Source: Actinomycetota bacterium (GTDB taxonomy: Bacteria; Actinomycetota; Actinomycetes; Nanopelagicales; Nanopelagicaceae). From it: DNA of 29,769 nt. This document shows positions 16,441-25,265 of the stretch, one piece after another (position 1 is the first letter of the stretch; every line of letters begins with the position of its first letter). The stretch spans positions 1 through 29,769 of the forward strand of contig WLNN01000001.1 in the NCBI GenBank assembly GCA_009699765.1, read 5' to 3'. A model generated the notes under the pieces. It was not told where the DNA came from and made no database searches. It saw nothing but the letters and a program-made list of their open reading frames with translations. The position numbers and the translations under genes were made by a program.

Positions 16441-17868
16441 ATGACAAAGCCAACAATCATTCTCGCCACCAGTAACGGTGTTGGAATGGGCCATCTCGTG
16501 CGCGCAACTGCAATCGCACTTGAACTCAAAAAGTATGCCGATCCAATCATTGTCTCGATGGCTGGAGGTATTGCAGAGATTCCTGAGTATTTAGGAATTC
16601 GAGTTGAATATATACCTGGTCGCGATCGTGGATGGATGCCTCGCGATAAATGGGATTTGTATCTTCGTGATCGATTAATGGCTCTCGTTGATGAAACAGG
16701 CGCAACTGTTATGTCATTTGATGGTGTAGTTCCTTATCCTGGAGTCATTGCCGCAAAATTTTCTCATCCAAAACTTGCACTTGTTTGGGTTCGACGGGGG
16801 CTTTGGCAGAAGAAGCCACAAAGATTTGTTTTAGGAATGCAATCAAAGATGATGGATCACATTGTTGAACCCGGAGATATGGCACGTGCATATGATTTTG
16901 GGCCAACTGCTACACGTAATGATGCGACCCTCACATCTCCTGTCTCACTCTTTAAAGAAGAGAGCGCACTTTCGCGCGAAGAAGCTCGAAAAGTTTTAGG
17001 TTTAGATTTAGATCGCCCTGCTGTGTTGGTACAACTTGGTACAGGCGATAGTGATGTAAATGAGAAGCTAACTGCTGCTCTATCTGGGCTACTCGGATGG
17101 AAAGATTTACAAGTTATTCTGACAAAGCAACCACTGGATAAGAATGGAAAATCGTTAGCTCCTGAAGGCTTAGATATCCGCGTTGTTCGCCACTTTCCGC
17201 TTGCTCGCGTTCTACATGCCTTTGATGCAGGTGTATCAGCGACTGGCTATAACGGTTTTCACGAAAATCTTCCGGCACGTCTGCCAACTGTCTTTATTTC
17301 AAATATCCGCGGTACGGATGATCAAGAAGCCCGTGCGCAATGGGGAAATGATTTTGGCTATGCCATCCGAGGAAATCAGGCAGATCTTCACGACATCACT
17401 GCAGCAGTTAAGAAACTTCAGGATCCTGATGTCCGTGCAAAACTAGCTGCAAAATGTGGCGAACTTCCTGCAACCACTGGCGGCGAAGAGATTGCAAAGA
17501 TTTTATTTGAATTAGCTACTCGTGAAGAACCCAAGCGCCCTTCATGGATTACTTATAACAGGCTTAAGTTTCAGGATCACATCAATCGAGGCAAGCGTCA
17601 TATTGCTTGGATGGGTTTGAGAAGGCTGGGACATATATATCGAACGCTCCATCCGTACTTGGAGGTCAATGTGATTAAGAACGAGTCTGCCATCTGGGGT
17701 TCTCAAACAACTGCGCAAGAATTACACCCACTCATTAAGGGCGAGGCACGTTTTGAACATCTCATTAGTGGGGCATCTGATGATTACATCGCTCGTCGCA
17801 AAGAGATAGCAGAAGTCGCATATGGGCAACGAACGGAAGTCATAAACATAAAGAAGAAAGAGATTTAA
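16441..17868 (+). CDS. GT-B fold glycosyltransferase (MurG/GT28-like)
   Basis: The ATG at 16441 is preferred; a TTG at 16423 in the same frame lies within the probable promoter. The 475-residue product has the GT-B nucleotide-sugar transferase pattern. The N-terminal glycine loop is TSNGVGMGHLVRATAIALEL (about residues 10-29). The C-terminal domain has LVQLGTGDSDVN (about 200-211), then VRHFPLARVLHAFDAGVSATGYNGFHENL, equivalent to the donor-binding region of GT28/MurG relatives. A tail of about 110 residues (from KRPSWITYNRLKF) is not part of that domain. No signal peptide is seen; acceptor and donor are unknown. It is not murG by context: no cell-wall cluster is nearby. Confidence 0.8.
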   Translation: MTKPTIILATSNGVGMGHLVRATAIALELKKYADPIIVSMAGGIAEIPEYLGIRVEYIPGRDRGWMPRDKWDLYLRDRLMALVDETGATVMSFDGVVPYPGVIAAKFSHPKLALVWVRRGLWQKKPQRFVLGMQSKMMDHIVEPGDMARAYDFGPTATRNDATLTSPVSLFKEESALSREEARKVLGLDLDRPAVLVQLGTGDSDVNEKLTAALSGLLGWKDLQVILTKQPLDKNGKSLAPEGLDIRVVRHFPLARVLHAFDAGVSATGYNGFHENLPARLPTVFISNIRGTDDQEARAQWGNDFGYAIRGNQADLHDITAAVKKLQDPDVRAKLAAKCGELPATTGGEEIAKILFELATREEPKRPSWITYNRLKFQDHINRGKRHIAWMGLRRLGHIYRTLHPYLEVNVIKNESAIWGSQTTAQELHPLIKGEARFEHLISGASDDYIARRKEIAEVAYGQRTEVINIKKKEI

Positions 17869-17921
17869 CTAATCCTTTTTCAGTATGCGCTCTTCAAATC
17901 TACACACTAAGGTATGGCGTT

Positions 17922-18494
17922 ATGAGAGCTGAGACATCAACACCGATTAACGAAATCATGGCAACCCGCCGTAGCCCGCGTTCATTTAATGAAGAAGTTG
18001 TGATTTCAGATACCGACCTCATTGCAATCCTTGAAGCTGCAAGATGGGCGCCATCTGCTTTTAATGGCCAGCCATGGCGATACTTTGTCGGTAAGCGCGG
18101 TGATGAGACTTTCTCGCAGATACTTTCCTCGCTAGGTGAGTTCAACCAAAAATGGGCTTATAAGTCATCAGCACTGATTTTGGTTGCTTCAACAACAAGC
18201 AAGAGTGATGGAACTCCACACGCTGATTTTCAATACGACTGTGGCCTATCTGTGGCACAGCTAGTTATTGAGGCCCATGATCGCGGATTGGTCGCTCATC
18301 AAATGACGGGCTACGACAAAGAAAAGGCCATCCAAGCACTTTCGATTGATGAATCACTAACTCCTGTGGTTGTTCTCGCAATTGGAACTCAAGATGTACC
18401 AGAGAAGTTGGCTGGTCCGATGCTTGATAGAGAACTTGCTAAGCGCGAACGGCTTCCACTCGAAACGATTGTTGTTAGAGGCTTGCCAGCTTAA
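17922..18494 (+). CDS. Nitroreductase-family FMN oxidoreductase
   Basis: This 190-residue protein shows the family's FMN contacts: IMATRRSPRSFNEE (about 12-25) with the phosphate-binding arginines, and AARWAPSAFNGQPWRYFVG (about 39-57). It would be a cytoplasmic NAD(P)H-dependent flavoenzyme; the electron acceptor cannot be told. TAAGGT (17908-17913) lies 8 nt before the ATG, a possible near-leaderless start, and there is no Shine-Dalgarno sequence. Its stop TAA overlaps the tryptophan dioxygenase stop on the other strand in TTAA (18491-18494). Confidence 0.9.
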   Translation: MRAETSTPINEIMATRRSPRSFNEEVVISDTDLIAILEAARWAPSAFNGQPWRYFVGKRGDETFSQILSSLGEFNQKWAYKSSALILVASTTSKSDGTPHADFQYDCGLSVAQLVIEAHDRGLVAHQMTGYDKEKAIQALSIDESLTPVVVLAIGTQDVPEKLAGPMLDRELAKRERLPLETIVVRGLPA

Positions 18495-19285
18495 AAGCGA
18501 GAGCGGATCTCCCAAAGATCTTTAAATACAGGGTTAAAGAGAGTGCTTGCTAGATATTGCACTCCACTGGAACCACCTGTTCCCATCTTTGCTCCGATAG
18601 TGCGTTCGACCATCTTTACATGGCGATAGCGCCACTCTTGTATTCCTTCATCTATATCCAACAATCTCTCGGCAACCATTGCAGCTTCTGCATCGGTTCG
18701 GTGAAGATCTAGAAGTGCGTCTTGCACTTCTTGATTACTTTCATAAGCAATTGCGGGTGAACGATCTAACACTGTATCTGGAATCGAAAAACCTCTTGAA
18801 GATACATACACGAGAAACGAATCCCAAATCGAATTTGCATCAGTAATTGTTTTTATCTCTGCTTGCATCTCTGGTGGTAAGTGTCCAGACATCTTGTTAT
18901 CTCGCCGCCCGAGAGTTGCCTCTACCTTGCGAAATTGTGCTGATTGGAAACCACTTGATGAAGAGAGATAGTCACGGAAGGCATTGAATTGAAGCGGTGT
19001 CATGGTTTCGAGAATATCTACTTGTGTGACACAGACTTTCATGATTGTGCGAATGCGCCCCAATAGAGCAAGTGCATAATGCGAATTACCAGCTTCAAGC
19101 GCTTTACCTGCTGCTACAAACTCGTGAAGTAATTGCTTAAACCAAAGTTCGTATGTCTGATGAATAATGATGAAGAGGAGTTCGTCATGTTCGGGACCGT
19201 CAGAGAGAGGTTTTTGTAGGGCAAGTAGTTCATTTACCTGCAGATAGGAGGTATATGTCAGGGCTGAATCGTATTGATCGCTCAT
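18491..19285 (-). CDS. kynA: Tryptophan 2,3-dioxygenase
   Basis: This 264-residue heme enzyme opens the indole ring of L-tryptophan with O2 to give N-formylkynurenine. The N-terminal hallmark LTYTSYLQVNELLALQ, then HDELLFIIIHQTYELWFKQLL (the active-site histidine region), is highly conserved. Near the C-terminus WRYRHVKMVERTIG carries the heme-ligand histidine, followed by GTGGSSGVQYL, the substrate-binding loop. Its length is near the usual bacterial 260-280. Its ATG overlaps the kynU stop as ATGA, so the two are a coupled operon. Next in the pathway would be a formamidase, which is not in this window. Confidence 0.97.
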   Translation of the reverse strand: MSDQYDSALTYTSYLQVNELLALQKPLSDGPEHDELLFIIIHQTYELWFKQLLHEFVAAGKALEAGNSHYALALLGRIRTIMKVCVTQVDILETMTPLQFNAFRDYLSSSSGFQSAQFRKVEATLGRRDNKMSGHLPPEMQAEIKTITDANSIWDSFLVYVSSRGFSIPDTVLDRSPAIAYESNQEVQDALLDLHRTDAEAAMVAERLLDIDEGIQEWRYRHVKMVERTIGAKMGTGGSSGVQYLASTLFNPVFKDLWEIRSRF

Positions 19286-20556
19286 GTGACTCGTGAATCC
19301 GATCCCTTTATTTCCTCATATTTGCGCGAGATTGTGAGATCGCGAAGACGTTCGAAACCATCCCAAATCTCGACATAAGAGGTAGGCAGTGGAGCTATCG
19401 CTAAACGAATCGCATTTGGAGTGCGGTAGTCAGGAATAACATTGACGAACTGTCGAAGTGCAACGCAAATCTGTGCCGCTTGCGGGTGACCGATTGAGAT
19501 ATGTCCACCGCGCTCGTTCGCATCTCGTGATGTCAGCAATGAATAACCAAGATCTGCAAGCCAGGCGTCGTAGAGATCAATCATCATCTGAGTGCCGGTC
19601 GCGGCCTTTTTCGCGATTGCGGCAATGCCCGCTTCTTCAATCATAGAAAATGCGACTTGCACCGCGCGAATTCCGACAATTGAAGGACTTGCAATTTGGA
19701 AGCCTCGGATGCCAGCAGCCTTTACAAAATCAGGACCCATTCCAAATTGATCTTCATTTCCAAACCAACCTTGGATTGGGACTTGTAGTTCATTTTGAAC
19801 GCGCTTACTAACGTAGAGCCAGGCAGGAGAACCTGGGCCTGAATTTCCGTATTTATATGTACATCCAATTGCAAGATCAACTCCGTTGGCATCAAAGTTC
19901 ATTTCAATTGCACCGGCAGCATGGCTGGCATCCCAAACAACCCAAGCACCAAATGATCGAACAAAGTCAGTAATTGATTTGATGTCATTACGCGCACCGG
20001 ATCGATACTGGATTACTTCAAAGGTAACTAGCGCAACATCATCGTTCATGTACGGCTTAAGAATATCGACGGTGAGACGCTCGTTATCTGAGATTGCAGA
20101 ATCTTCGTTATCGATAATTACTAAGTTAAGTCCAAGTTGTTTTGCAATTCCGTCGAGAATGTATCTATCAGTTGGAAAATTTGCGGCATCTGTAATTATT
20201 GTTTTACGACCAGGTCGAGAATTAATCGCAGCAAGGCAGAGTTGATAGAAATTAACCGAGGTCGTATCGCATACAAGTACTTGACCTGGGGCTGCACCGA
20301 GAACTGACCGTCCTAATAAATCTCCCGCTGGCTGAGCTTCATCAACCCAATGGCTCCAACCTGTAACAACTTCCCGCCCCCATTCGTGGGTGAGAAAATC
20401 GCTAACAGCCTTAACTGTCTCGTGGGGGAGGCGTCCGAGAGAATTTCCGTCGAGATAACAGAGATCTGGGTCGGTAACAACGAATTTACTCTTGAAATGG
20501 GCGAGTGGATCGTTTCTATCGAGCTCTAAAGCGTATTCGCGGTCAGTAACCTTCAT
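19282..20556 (-). CDS. kynU: Kynureninase
   Basis: This 424-residue PLP enzyme cleaves L-kynurenine to anthranilate and L-alanine. Diagnostic motifs are CYLDGNSLGRLP (about 33-44), WDASHAAGAIEMN and the PLP-lysine segment GCTYKYGNSGPGSPAWLYV. The length is typical. It is the first gene of the kynU-kynA operon. TACCTT, 6 nt before the ATG on this strand, predicts a leaderless transcript, and this box overlaps the -10 of the divergent ABC-F gene. No Shine-Dalgarno sequence is seen. The operon could serve tryptophan breakdown or anthranilate recycling. Confidence 0.96.
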   Translation of the reverse strand: MKVTDREYALELDRNDPLAHFKSKFVVTDPDLCYLDGNSLGRLPHETVKAVSDFLTHEWGREVVTGWSHWVDEAQPAGDLLGRSVLGAAPGQVLVCDTTSVNFYQLCLAAINSRPGRKTIITDAANFPTDRYILDGIAKQLGLNLVIIDNEDSAISDNERLTVDILKPYMNDDVALVTFEVIQYRSGARNDIKSITDFVRSFGAWVVWDASHAAGAIEMNFDANGVDLAIGCTYKYGNSGPGSPAWLYVSKRVQNELQVPIQGWFGNEDQFGMGPDFVKAAGIRGFQIASPSIVGIRAVQVAFSMIEEAGIAAIAKKAATGTQMMIDLYDAWLADLGYSLLTSRDANERGGHISIGHPQAAQICVALRQFVNVIPDYRTPNAIRLAIAPLPTSYVEIWDGFERLRDLTISRKYEEIKGSDSRVT

Positions 20557-20580
20557 GATGGAAAGGTACGCTCTCCTACC
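20557..20580. promoter_or_regulatory. Overlapping divergent promoters of kynU and the ABC-F gene
   Basis: Only 24 bp separate the two start codons. On the minus strand TACCTT (+ coordinates 20563-20568) is 6 nt before the kynU ATG. On the plus strand TACGCT (20567-20572) is 8 nt before the ABC-F GTG. The two -10 boxes share 2 bp, and each -35 region would lie inside the opposite coding sequence. The boxes match the TAnnnT pattern at other heads in this window; promoter activity is inferred. Confidence 0.6.
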
Positions 20581-22350
20581 GTGGCGCGCAATCTAGTGAA
20601 TATCGAAGAGGTCTCTAAAGCCTTTGATATTCGCCCACTTCTCGTAAAGGTCTCACTCGGCATATCTGAGGGTGAGCGCATCGGAATCGTTGGACGTAAT
20701 GGTGCGGGCAAGAGCACCCTCATGCGCATAATTTCAGCTGAAGAAGCACCGGATGCAGGTAGAGTCACAAAATCAAATGCGACAAACATTGGTTTCCTTG
20801 CGCAGATTGATAATGCAGATCCGCTCGCAACTGTTGGTGAAGTTGTTTTAGGAGATCGCGCAAAACATGAATGGGCTGGAGATTCTCGCATCCGTGAAAT
20901 CTTTACCGGTCTCTTTGGTGGTTTTGACGATCACCTCTTCGAACGTATCTTTGGTCAATTATCAGGTGGCGAGAAGCGCCGGGTAGGTCTTGCAAAACTT
21001 CTAATTGATGACTTACAACTTATTTTACTTGATGAACCAACTAACCACCTTGATGTTGAGGGCGTTGCTTGGCTTGCCAATCATTTAAAGAAGAGAACAG
21101 AATTGGCAGTATTAGTGGTTACGCACGATAGATGGTTCTTGGATGAAATCACAGAACGAACTTGGGAAGTGGTTCAAGGCGCTGTTGAAGAGTATGACGG
21201 TGGATATTCTGCATACGTACTCGCTAAAGCAGAGCGCTCACGCCAATCTGCCGCAACAGAGGCTCGACGTAATAATTTGATTCGAAAAGAACTTGCTTGG
21301 CTTCGTAGAGGAGCACCGGCGCGAACAACGAAACCAAAATTTCGAGTCGATGCTGCAAATGAATTGATTTCAGCAGAGCCGGCACCAAGAGATGGCAGTG
21401 AGCTATTAAAATTTGCACTTAATCGATTAGGCAAAACAGTTTTAGAGACAAAAGATATGCAAGTTAAGGCAGGAGATAAAGAACTTCTCTCGCACCTAAC
21501 ATGGAATATCGGCCCCGGTGATCGCATAGGAATTGTTGGAATTAATGGAGCCGGTAAGAGCACTTTGATGCGCGTCCTAGCCAGTGAGCTAGCTCCCGCA
21601 GCAGGAAAGCTAACTACCGGAATTACAGTGAAAATAGCCTTTCTTACTCAGCATTTAGACGAGCTAGACCCAACATGGCGCGTACTTGAAGCCGTTGAAA
21701 AGGTTGCCCAGTATGTAGAACTCGGTAAAGGGAAGACTCTCTCTGCATCACAACTATGTGAGCGTTTAGGTTTTGATCGTGATGGCCAATGGACTCCGGT
21801 TGGTGACTTATCTGGTGGTGAACGTCGACGCCTACAGCTGACACGTCTGCTTATGGATGCGCCAAATGTATTGATGCTCGATGAACCGACAAACGATTTT
21901 GATATTGAAACACTCACTGAGCTTGAAGATTTGCTCGATAGCTATGGTGGAACACTTCTAGTTGTTTCTCACGATCGATACTTTCTTGAACGTGTGTGTG
22001 ATCGCTTTGTGGGCTTACTTGGCGATTTACAATTACGTGATTTACCACGTGGAGTAGATGAGTATTTAGAACTTCGCCAGCAACAATCTGCGCCTAACCA
22101 AGGATCAGGAAATAAAGGCAAGACCTCATCAGCTGCAGAGCAACGTCAGTTAAAGAAAGATCTCACACGTGTTGAGCGTCAGATTGAAAAAGGTAAAGCT
22201 GAGGTTGTACGACTTACTGCTGAGCAAGAAGATTCAGCGATGGATTCTGGAAAGTTATTAGAAATTTCGGAGCAACTTTCAAAAGTTGTAGCAGAACTAG
22301 CGGTACGTGAGGAAGAATGGTTATCTATCACACTGGCACTGGAAGCATGA
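20581..22350 (+). CDS. ABC-F family ATPase, Uup-like
   Basis: This 589-residue soluble twin-ATPase has no membrane domain, as expected for ABC-F proteins acting on ribosomes. Domain 1 has Walker A GRNGAGKST (38-46), LSGGEKRRVGLAKLL and LILLDEPTNHLD. Domain 2 has [24 protein letters not shown] and LMLDEPTNDFD. The inter-domain linker contains ELAWLRRGAPARTTK, close to the Uup subgroup. A C-terminal charged coiled coil (about 515-589) also fits Uup. The start is GTG without a Shine-Dalgarno sequence, probably leaderless. It ends 16 bp before the YdcZ-type transporter gene. An ABC-F antibiotic-resistance role is less likely given the C-terminal coil. Confidence 0.93.
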   Translation: MARNLVNIEEVSKAFDIRPLLVKVSLGISEGERIGIVGRNGAGKSTLMRIISAEEAPDAGRVTKSNATNIGFLAQIDNADPLATVGEVVLGDRAKHEWAGDSRIREIFTGLFGGFDDHLFERIFGQLSGGEKRRVGLAKLLIDDLQLILLDEPTNHLDVEGVAWLANHLKKRTELAVLVVTHDRWFLDEITERTWEVVQGAVEEYDGGYSAYVLAKAERSRQSAATEARRNNLIRKELAWLRRGAPARTTKPKFRVDAANELISAEPAPRDGSELLKFALNRLGKTVLETKDMQVKAGDKELLSHLTWNIGPGDRIGIVGINGAGKSTLMRVLASELAPAAGKLTTGITVKIAFLTQHLDELDPTWRVLEAVEKVAQYVELGKGKTLSASQLCERLGFDRDGQWTPVGDLSGGERRRLQLTRLLMDAPNVLMLDEPTNDFDIETLTELEDLLDSYGGTLLVVSHDRYFLERVCDRFVGLLGDLQLRDLPRGVDEYLELRQQQSAPNQGSGNKGKTSSAAEQRQLKKDLTRVERQIEKGKAEVVRLTAEQEDSAMDSGKLLEISEQLSKVVAELAVREEEWLSITLALEA

Positions 22351-22366
22351 GAGTCGAGGATTAACT

Positions 22367-23326
22367 ATGGCTTCACGCGAACACCAACGTCTCGATATTC
22401 TGGCTACTGTTTCGGGCGTCATGATTGCGCTTCAAGCGCGTGCAAATGGCGAACTATCGCATCGTCTTGATAATGGAGTTGAAGCAGCTCTCATCTCATT
22501 TGGCTCAGGATTAATTATCATTGCGATTGTCACTCTCTTCTCACCTGCAATAAAAGAAGGAGCTCGCAACTTGTATGGTTCAGTTGCACGCAAAGAGTTA
22601 CCTAAGTGGACGCTCTTCGCTGGCGCCCTTGGTGGCACATTTGTAGGAATTCAAACCCATGTAGTCCCTGTAATAGGCGTGGCTATTTACTCTGTCGCCT
22701 CGATCGCCGGCCAAACCGCAGCCTCATTATTGGTAGATCGCCTTGGCATTACTGGCGGTGGAAAGAAGCAGATCACCTTTAGGCGTACTGCCGCTGCAAT
22801 CTTCACCGTCTTCGCAGTATTTATCTCAGTCTTTGATCGCATCGAAGGCGCCGACCTCGCACTCTTTGCTGTTTTCTTAGCTGGTCTAGCTGGAGCCGTT
22901 GTTGGAGTTCAAAGAGCTCTCAATGGACAAATTAACGAACACTCACATCAAAGCTATACAACATCACTTTTGAATTTCTTTATGGGAACAAGTTTTCTTC
23001 TAATTTTGCTCTCGATGCTTGTAATTTTTGGTGATACAGAATTAGTTCCGCTTCCTGCTGGTCCTTGGTGGATTTATACCGGAGGAGTTATCGGAGTTAT
23101 CTATATTGCATTTACCTCAAAAATTGTGCAGCATCTTGGAGTTCTTACATTCACACTTTTTAGTGTTGGTGGAAATTTATTGGGATCCCTAGTTATTGAT
23201 TTGGTATCTCCAACTGAGGGCGTTCAAATTAGTTGGTATCTTGTTACCGGAATTGCGATGACGTACTTAGGAGTTATCGTGGGCGGCGTGAATAATTCAC
23301 AATCGCGGAAATTACTGAAGCAGTAA
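22367..23326 (+). CDS. DMT-family transporter with two DUF606/YdcZ units
   Basis: The ATG at 22367 is chosen because GAGGA (22356-22360) precedes it by 6 nt; an upstream in-frame start lies within the ABC-F gene. The 319-residue protein has about ten membrane segments and an internal duplication: SGVMIALQARANGELSHRLD in the first half matches GAVVGVQRALNGQINEHSHQ in the second, each followed by a small-residue helix (LISFGSGLIIIAIV / LLNFFMGTSFLLIL). Single-unit YdcZ is about 150 residues, so this is a fused pair. The substrate is unknown. Its 3' end overlaps the convergent dedA-like gene by 53 bp. Confidence 0.85.
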   Translation: MASREHQRLDILATVSGVMIALQARANGELSHRLDNGVEAALISFGSGLIIIAIVTLFSPAIKEGARNLYGSVARKELPKWTLFAGALGGTFVGIQTHVVPVIGVAIYSVASIAGQTAASLLVDRLGITGGGKKQITFRRTAAAIFTVFAVFISVFDRIEGADLALFAVFLAGLAGAVVGVQRALNGQINEHSHQSYTTSLLNFFMGTSFLLILLSMLVIFGDTELVPLPAGPWWIYTGGVIGVIYIAFTSKIVQHLGVLTFTLFSVGGNLLGSLVIDLVSPTEGVQISWYLVTGIAMTYLGVIVGGVNNSQSRKLLKQ

Positions 23327-23879
23327 TAAAGAAAGCCGCAATAGCGTAAGAAGAGGTTTTAACCCAAGGCAAAGAGGCGGCATAAAACCCAGCCAAGGTT
23401 ATTCCAGCACCCCAGAGAACTGCGCCAATCAAATTCGCTGAGAGAAATTTGTAATAATTCATCTTTGATATTCCTGCAATTGGCGGAACAAAGGTACGAA
23501 TCCAAGGGAAGAAGCGTGCTGCAATGACTGCCCACCAACCAGTCTGTTCGTAGAATCTCTCTGCATTAAGAATCATCTTTTGAACACGAAGAGATTCGCG
23601 CTTATCCAAATATGGACGGCCAACTACTCGGCCGATTACAAATCCGACCTGATCTCCAAAAAATGCCGCAGCAACAATTACCGTGACCAACAAGGCGATA
23701 TTTACATTACCGTGAGCGGCAGCAACGAGTCCTGCGCTAAAAAGGATTGAATCTCCGGGGAGAAAGAAGCCAAAAAGCAGCCCAGTCTCGACAAAAACGA
23801 TCGCCCCAATCAGTATGTAGAGAACAAAAGGCGCAAGTGTTGAAAACTGGGCATCAAAGGATGCAGCGAAAGCTGACAT
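23274..23879 (-). CDS. DedA-family membrane protein
   Basis: This 201-residue protein of the DedA/VTT (SNARE-associated) family has the conserved re-entrant loop FGFFLPGDSILFSAGL (about 36-51), FFGDQVGFVIGRVVG and the motif AARFFPWIRTFVPPIAGISKMNYYKF (about 118-143). Several DedA proteins are now known to return undecaprenyl phosphate across the membrane; whether this one does is inferred. It starts 3 bp after the malic enzyme gene ends, so it is third in a upp-malic enzyme-dedA operon. Its last 17 codons and stop are antisense to the end of the DMT gene. Confidence 0.93.
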   Translation of the reverse strand: MSAFAASFDAQFSTLAPFVLYILIGAIVFVETGLLFGFFLPGDSILFSAGLVAAAHGNVNIALLVTVIVAAAFFGDQVGFVIGRVVGRPYLDKRESLRVQKMILNAERFYEQTGWWAVIAARFFPWIRTFVPPIAGISKMNYYKFLSANLIGAVLWGAGITLAGFYAASLPWVKTSSYAIAAFFITASVISAIVNYSRRPR

Positions 23880-23882
23880 GGC

Positions 23883-25265
23883 TTATCTCTGTGAAATCTT
23901 CTTGACTGCAGCGGCGACCTTTGTGACAACTTGAGCATCAAATACGCTCGGGACAATAAATGATGCGTTGAGTTGTGAGGATGAAACACAGTCGGCAATC
24001 GCCTCTGCTGCTGCAACTAACAAATCATCTGAAATTTTCTTCGCACCTGCATCAAGTAATCCACGGAAAATTCCAGGAAATGCCAGCACGTTATTAATTT
24101 GGTTTGGTTGATCGCTACGACCAGTTGCAACAACAGTCGCATACTTGCGTGCTATTACCGGATCAATCTCTGGATTTGGATTAGCGAGTGCAAAAACGAT
24201 TGCTCCGGCAGCCATAGATGCAACATCTGCCTCATTAATTACATCAGGGGCACTGACACCAATAAAGACATCAGCACCTGACATCGCTTGATGAATATCA
24301 CCCTGGAAATTAGAAGGATTTGAATTATCAATAAACCAACGACGCATCGGATCTTCACCAGCAGAGTCCTTAGATATAACGCCATCTAAGTCAAAAGCGA
24401 TGATGTTGGTTGCTCCGCTAAGAACCAAGAGGCGAGCGATTGCTGTGCCTGCCGCCCCCGCACCGCTCATCACAATCTTTACATCACCGAGAGATTTATT
24501 AACTAGCTTCAATGAATTACGGAGGGCAGCGAGAACAACAATGGCTGTTCCATGTTGATCATCATGAAAAACAGGAATATCCAAAAGTTCGCGCAGACGT
24601 GACTCAATTTCAAAACAACGTGGCGCCGAGATATCCTCGAGATTTATTCCGCCATATACAGGCGCAATCAATTGAACGGTACGGACAATCTCATCTACAT
24701 CTTGGGTATCAAGACAGACTGGCCAAGCATCAATATCTGCAAAGCGCTTGAAGAGCGCAGCCTTGCCTTCCATGACAGGAAGCGCTGCCTCAGGCCCGAT
24801 ATTTCCAAGCCCAAGAACTGCAGAGCCATCAGTTACAACGGCAACGGTATTGCGCTTCATAGTTAGGCGGCGAACGTCGGAAGGATCATCAACTATTGCT
24901 TGGCAGATACGAGCAACGCCAGGTGTGTATGCGCGAGATAAGTCATCGCGAGTTTTAAGCGGAACTTTGGAATTAATCTCAATTTTTCCACCAAGGTGTA
25001 AAAGAAAAGTTCGGTCGCTCACTTTGCGAACAGTCAGACCTGCATGCGCACTTAACGCATCATTTATCTCTTGAGCATGCTCTTGATCAACGGTATCGCA
25101 AGTTATATCTACAACTACATGCTCGAGATTTGATTCAACAACATCGAGTGCGGTGATTGATGCGCCTGCATTTGTAACTGTGGCTGTCACTAAAGCAACG
25201 GGTTGAAGCTCAGGGGCCCCTTCAACGCGAATCGTGATTCCATATCCAGGAGAAGTTGATGCCAT
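23883..25265 (-). CDS. NAD(P)-dependent malic enzyme with N-terminal ACT-like domain
   Basis: This 460-residue enzyme would convert malate to pyruvate and CO2. The N-terminal ~85 residues (YGITIRVEGAPELQPVALVTATVTNAGA start) form an ACT-like regulatory domain. Then come the malic domain (SRAYTPGVARIC, LGLGNIGPEAALPVMEGKA, GGINLEDISAPRCFEIE, PVFHDDQHGTAIV) and the Rossmann motif SGAGAAGTAIARLL. There is no C-terminal phosphotransacetylase domain, so it is the short form. Cofactor preference cannot be read. The ATG shares one base with the upp stop (TAATG), so the genes are coupled; dedA follows after 3 bp. It would link the TCA cycle to pyruvate. Confidence 0.95.
   Translation of the reverse strand: MASTSPGYGITIRVEGAPELQPVALVTATVTNAGASITALDVVESNLEHVVVDITCDTVDQEHAQEINDALSAHAGLTVRKVSDRTFLLHLGGKIEINSKVPLKTRDDLSRAYTPGVARICQAIVDDPSDVRRLTMKRNTVAVVTDGSAVLGLGNIGPEAALPVMEGKAALFKRFADIDAWPVCLDTQDVDEIVRTVQLIAPVYGGINLEDISAPRCFEIESRLRELLDIPVFHDDQHGTAIVVLAALRNSLKLVNKSLGDVKIVMSGAGAAGTAIARLLVLSGATNIIAFDLDGVISKDSAGEDPMRRWFIDNSNPSNFQGDIHQAMSGADVFIGVSAPDVINEADVASMAAGAIVFALANPNPEIDPVIARKYATVVATGRSDQPNQINNVLAFPGIFRGLLDAGAKKISDDLLVAAAEAIADCVSSSQLNASFIVPSVFDAQVVTKVAAAVKKISQR

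Noticed and set aside
16441..17868. Naming the glycosyltransferase murG.
   Set aside because: Only the general GT-B/GT28 pattern is seen; there is a long extra tail and no peptidoglycan gene cluster.
21231..21243. AGAGCGCTCACGC resembles the chvE operator.
   Set aside because: It lies inside the ABC-F coding sequence, one arm is poor and there is no promoter beside it; a chance match is likely.
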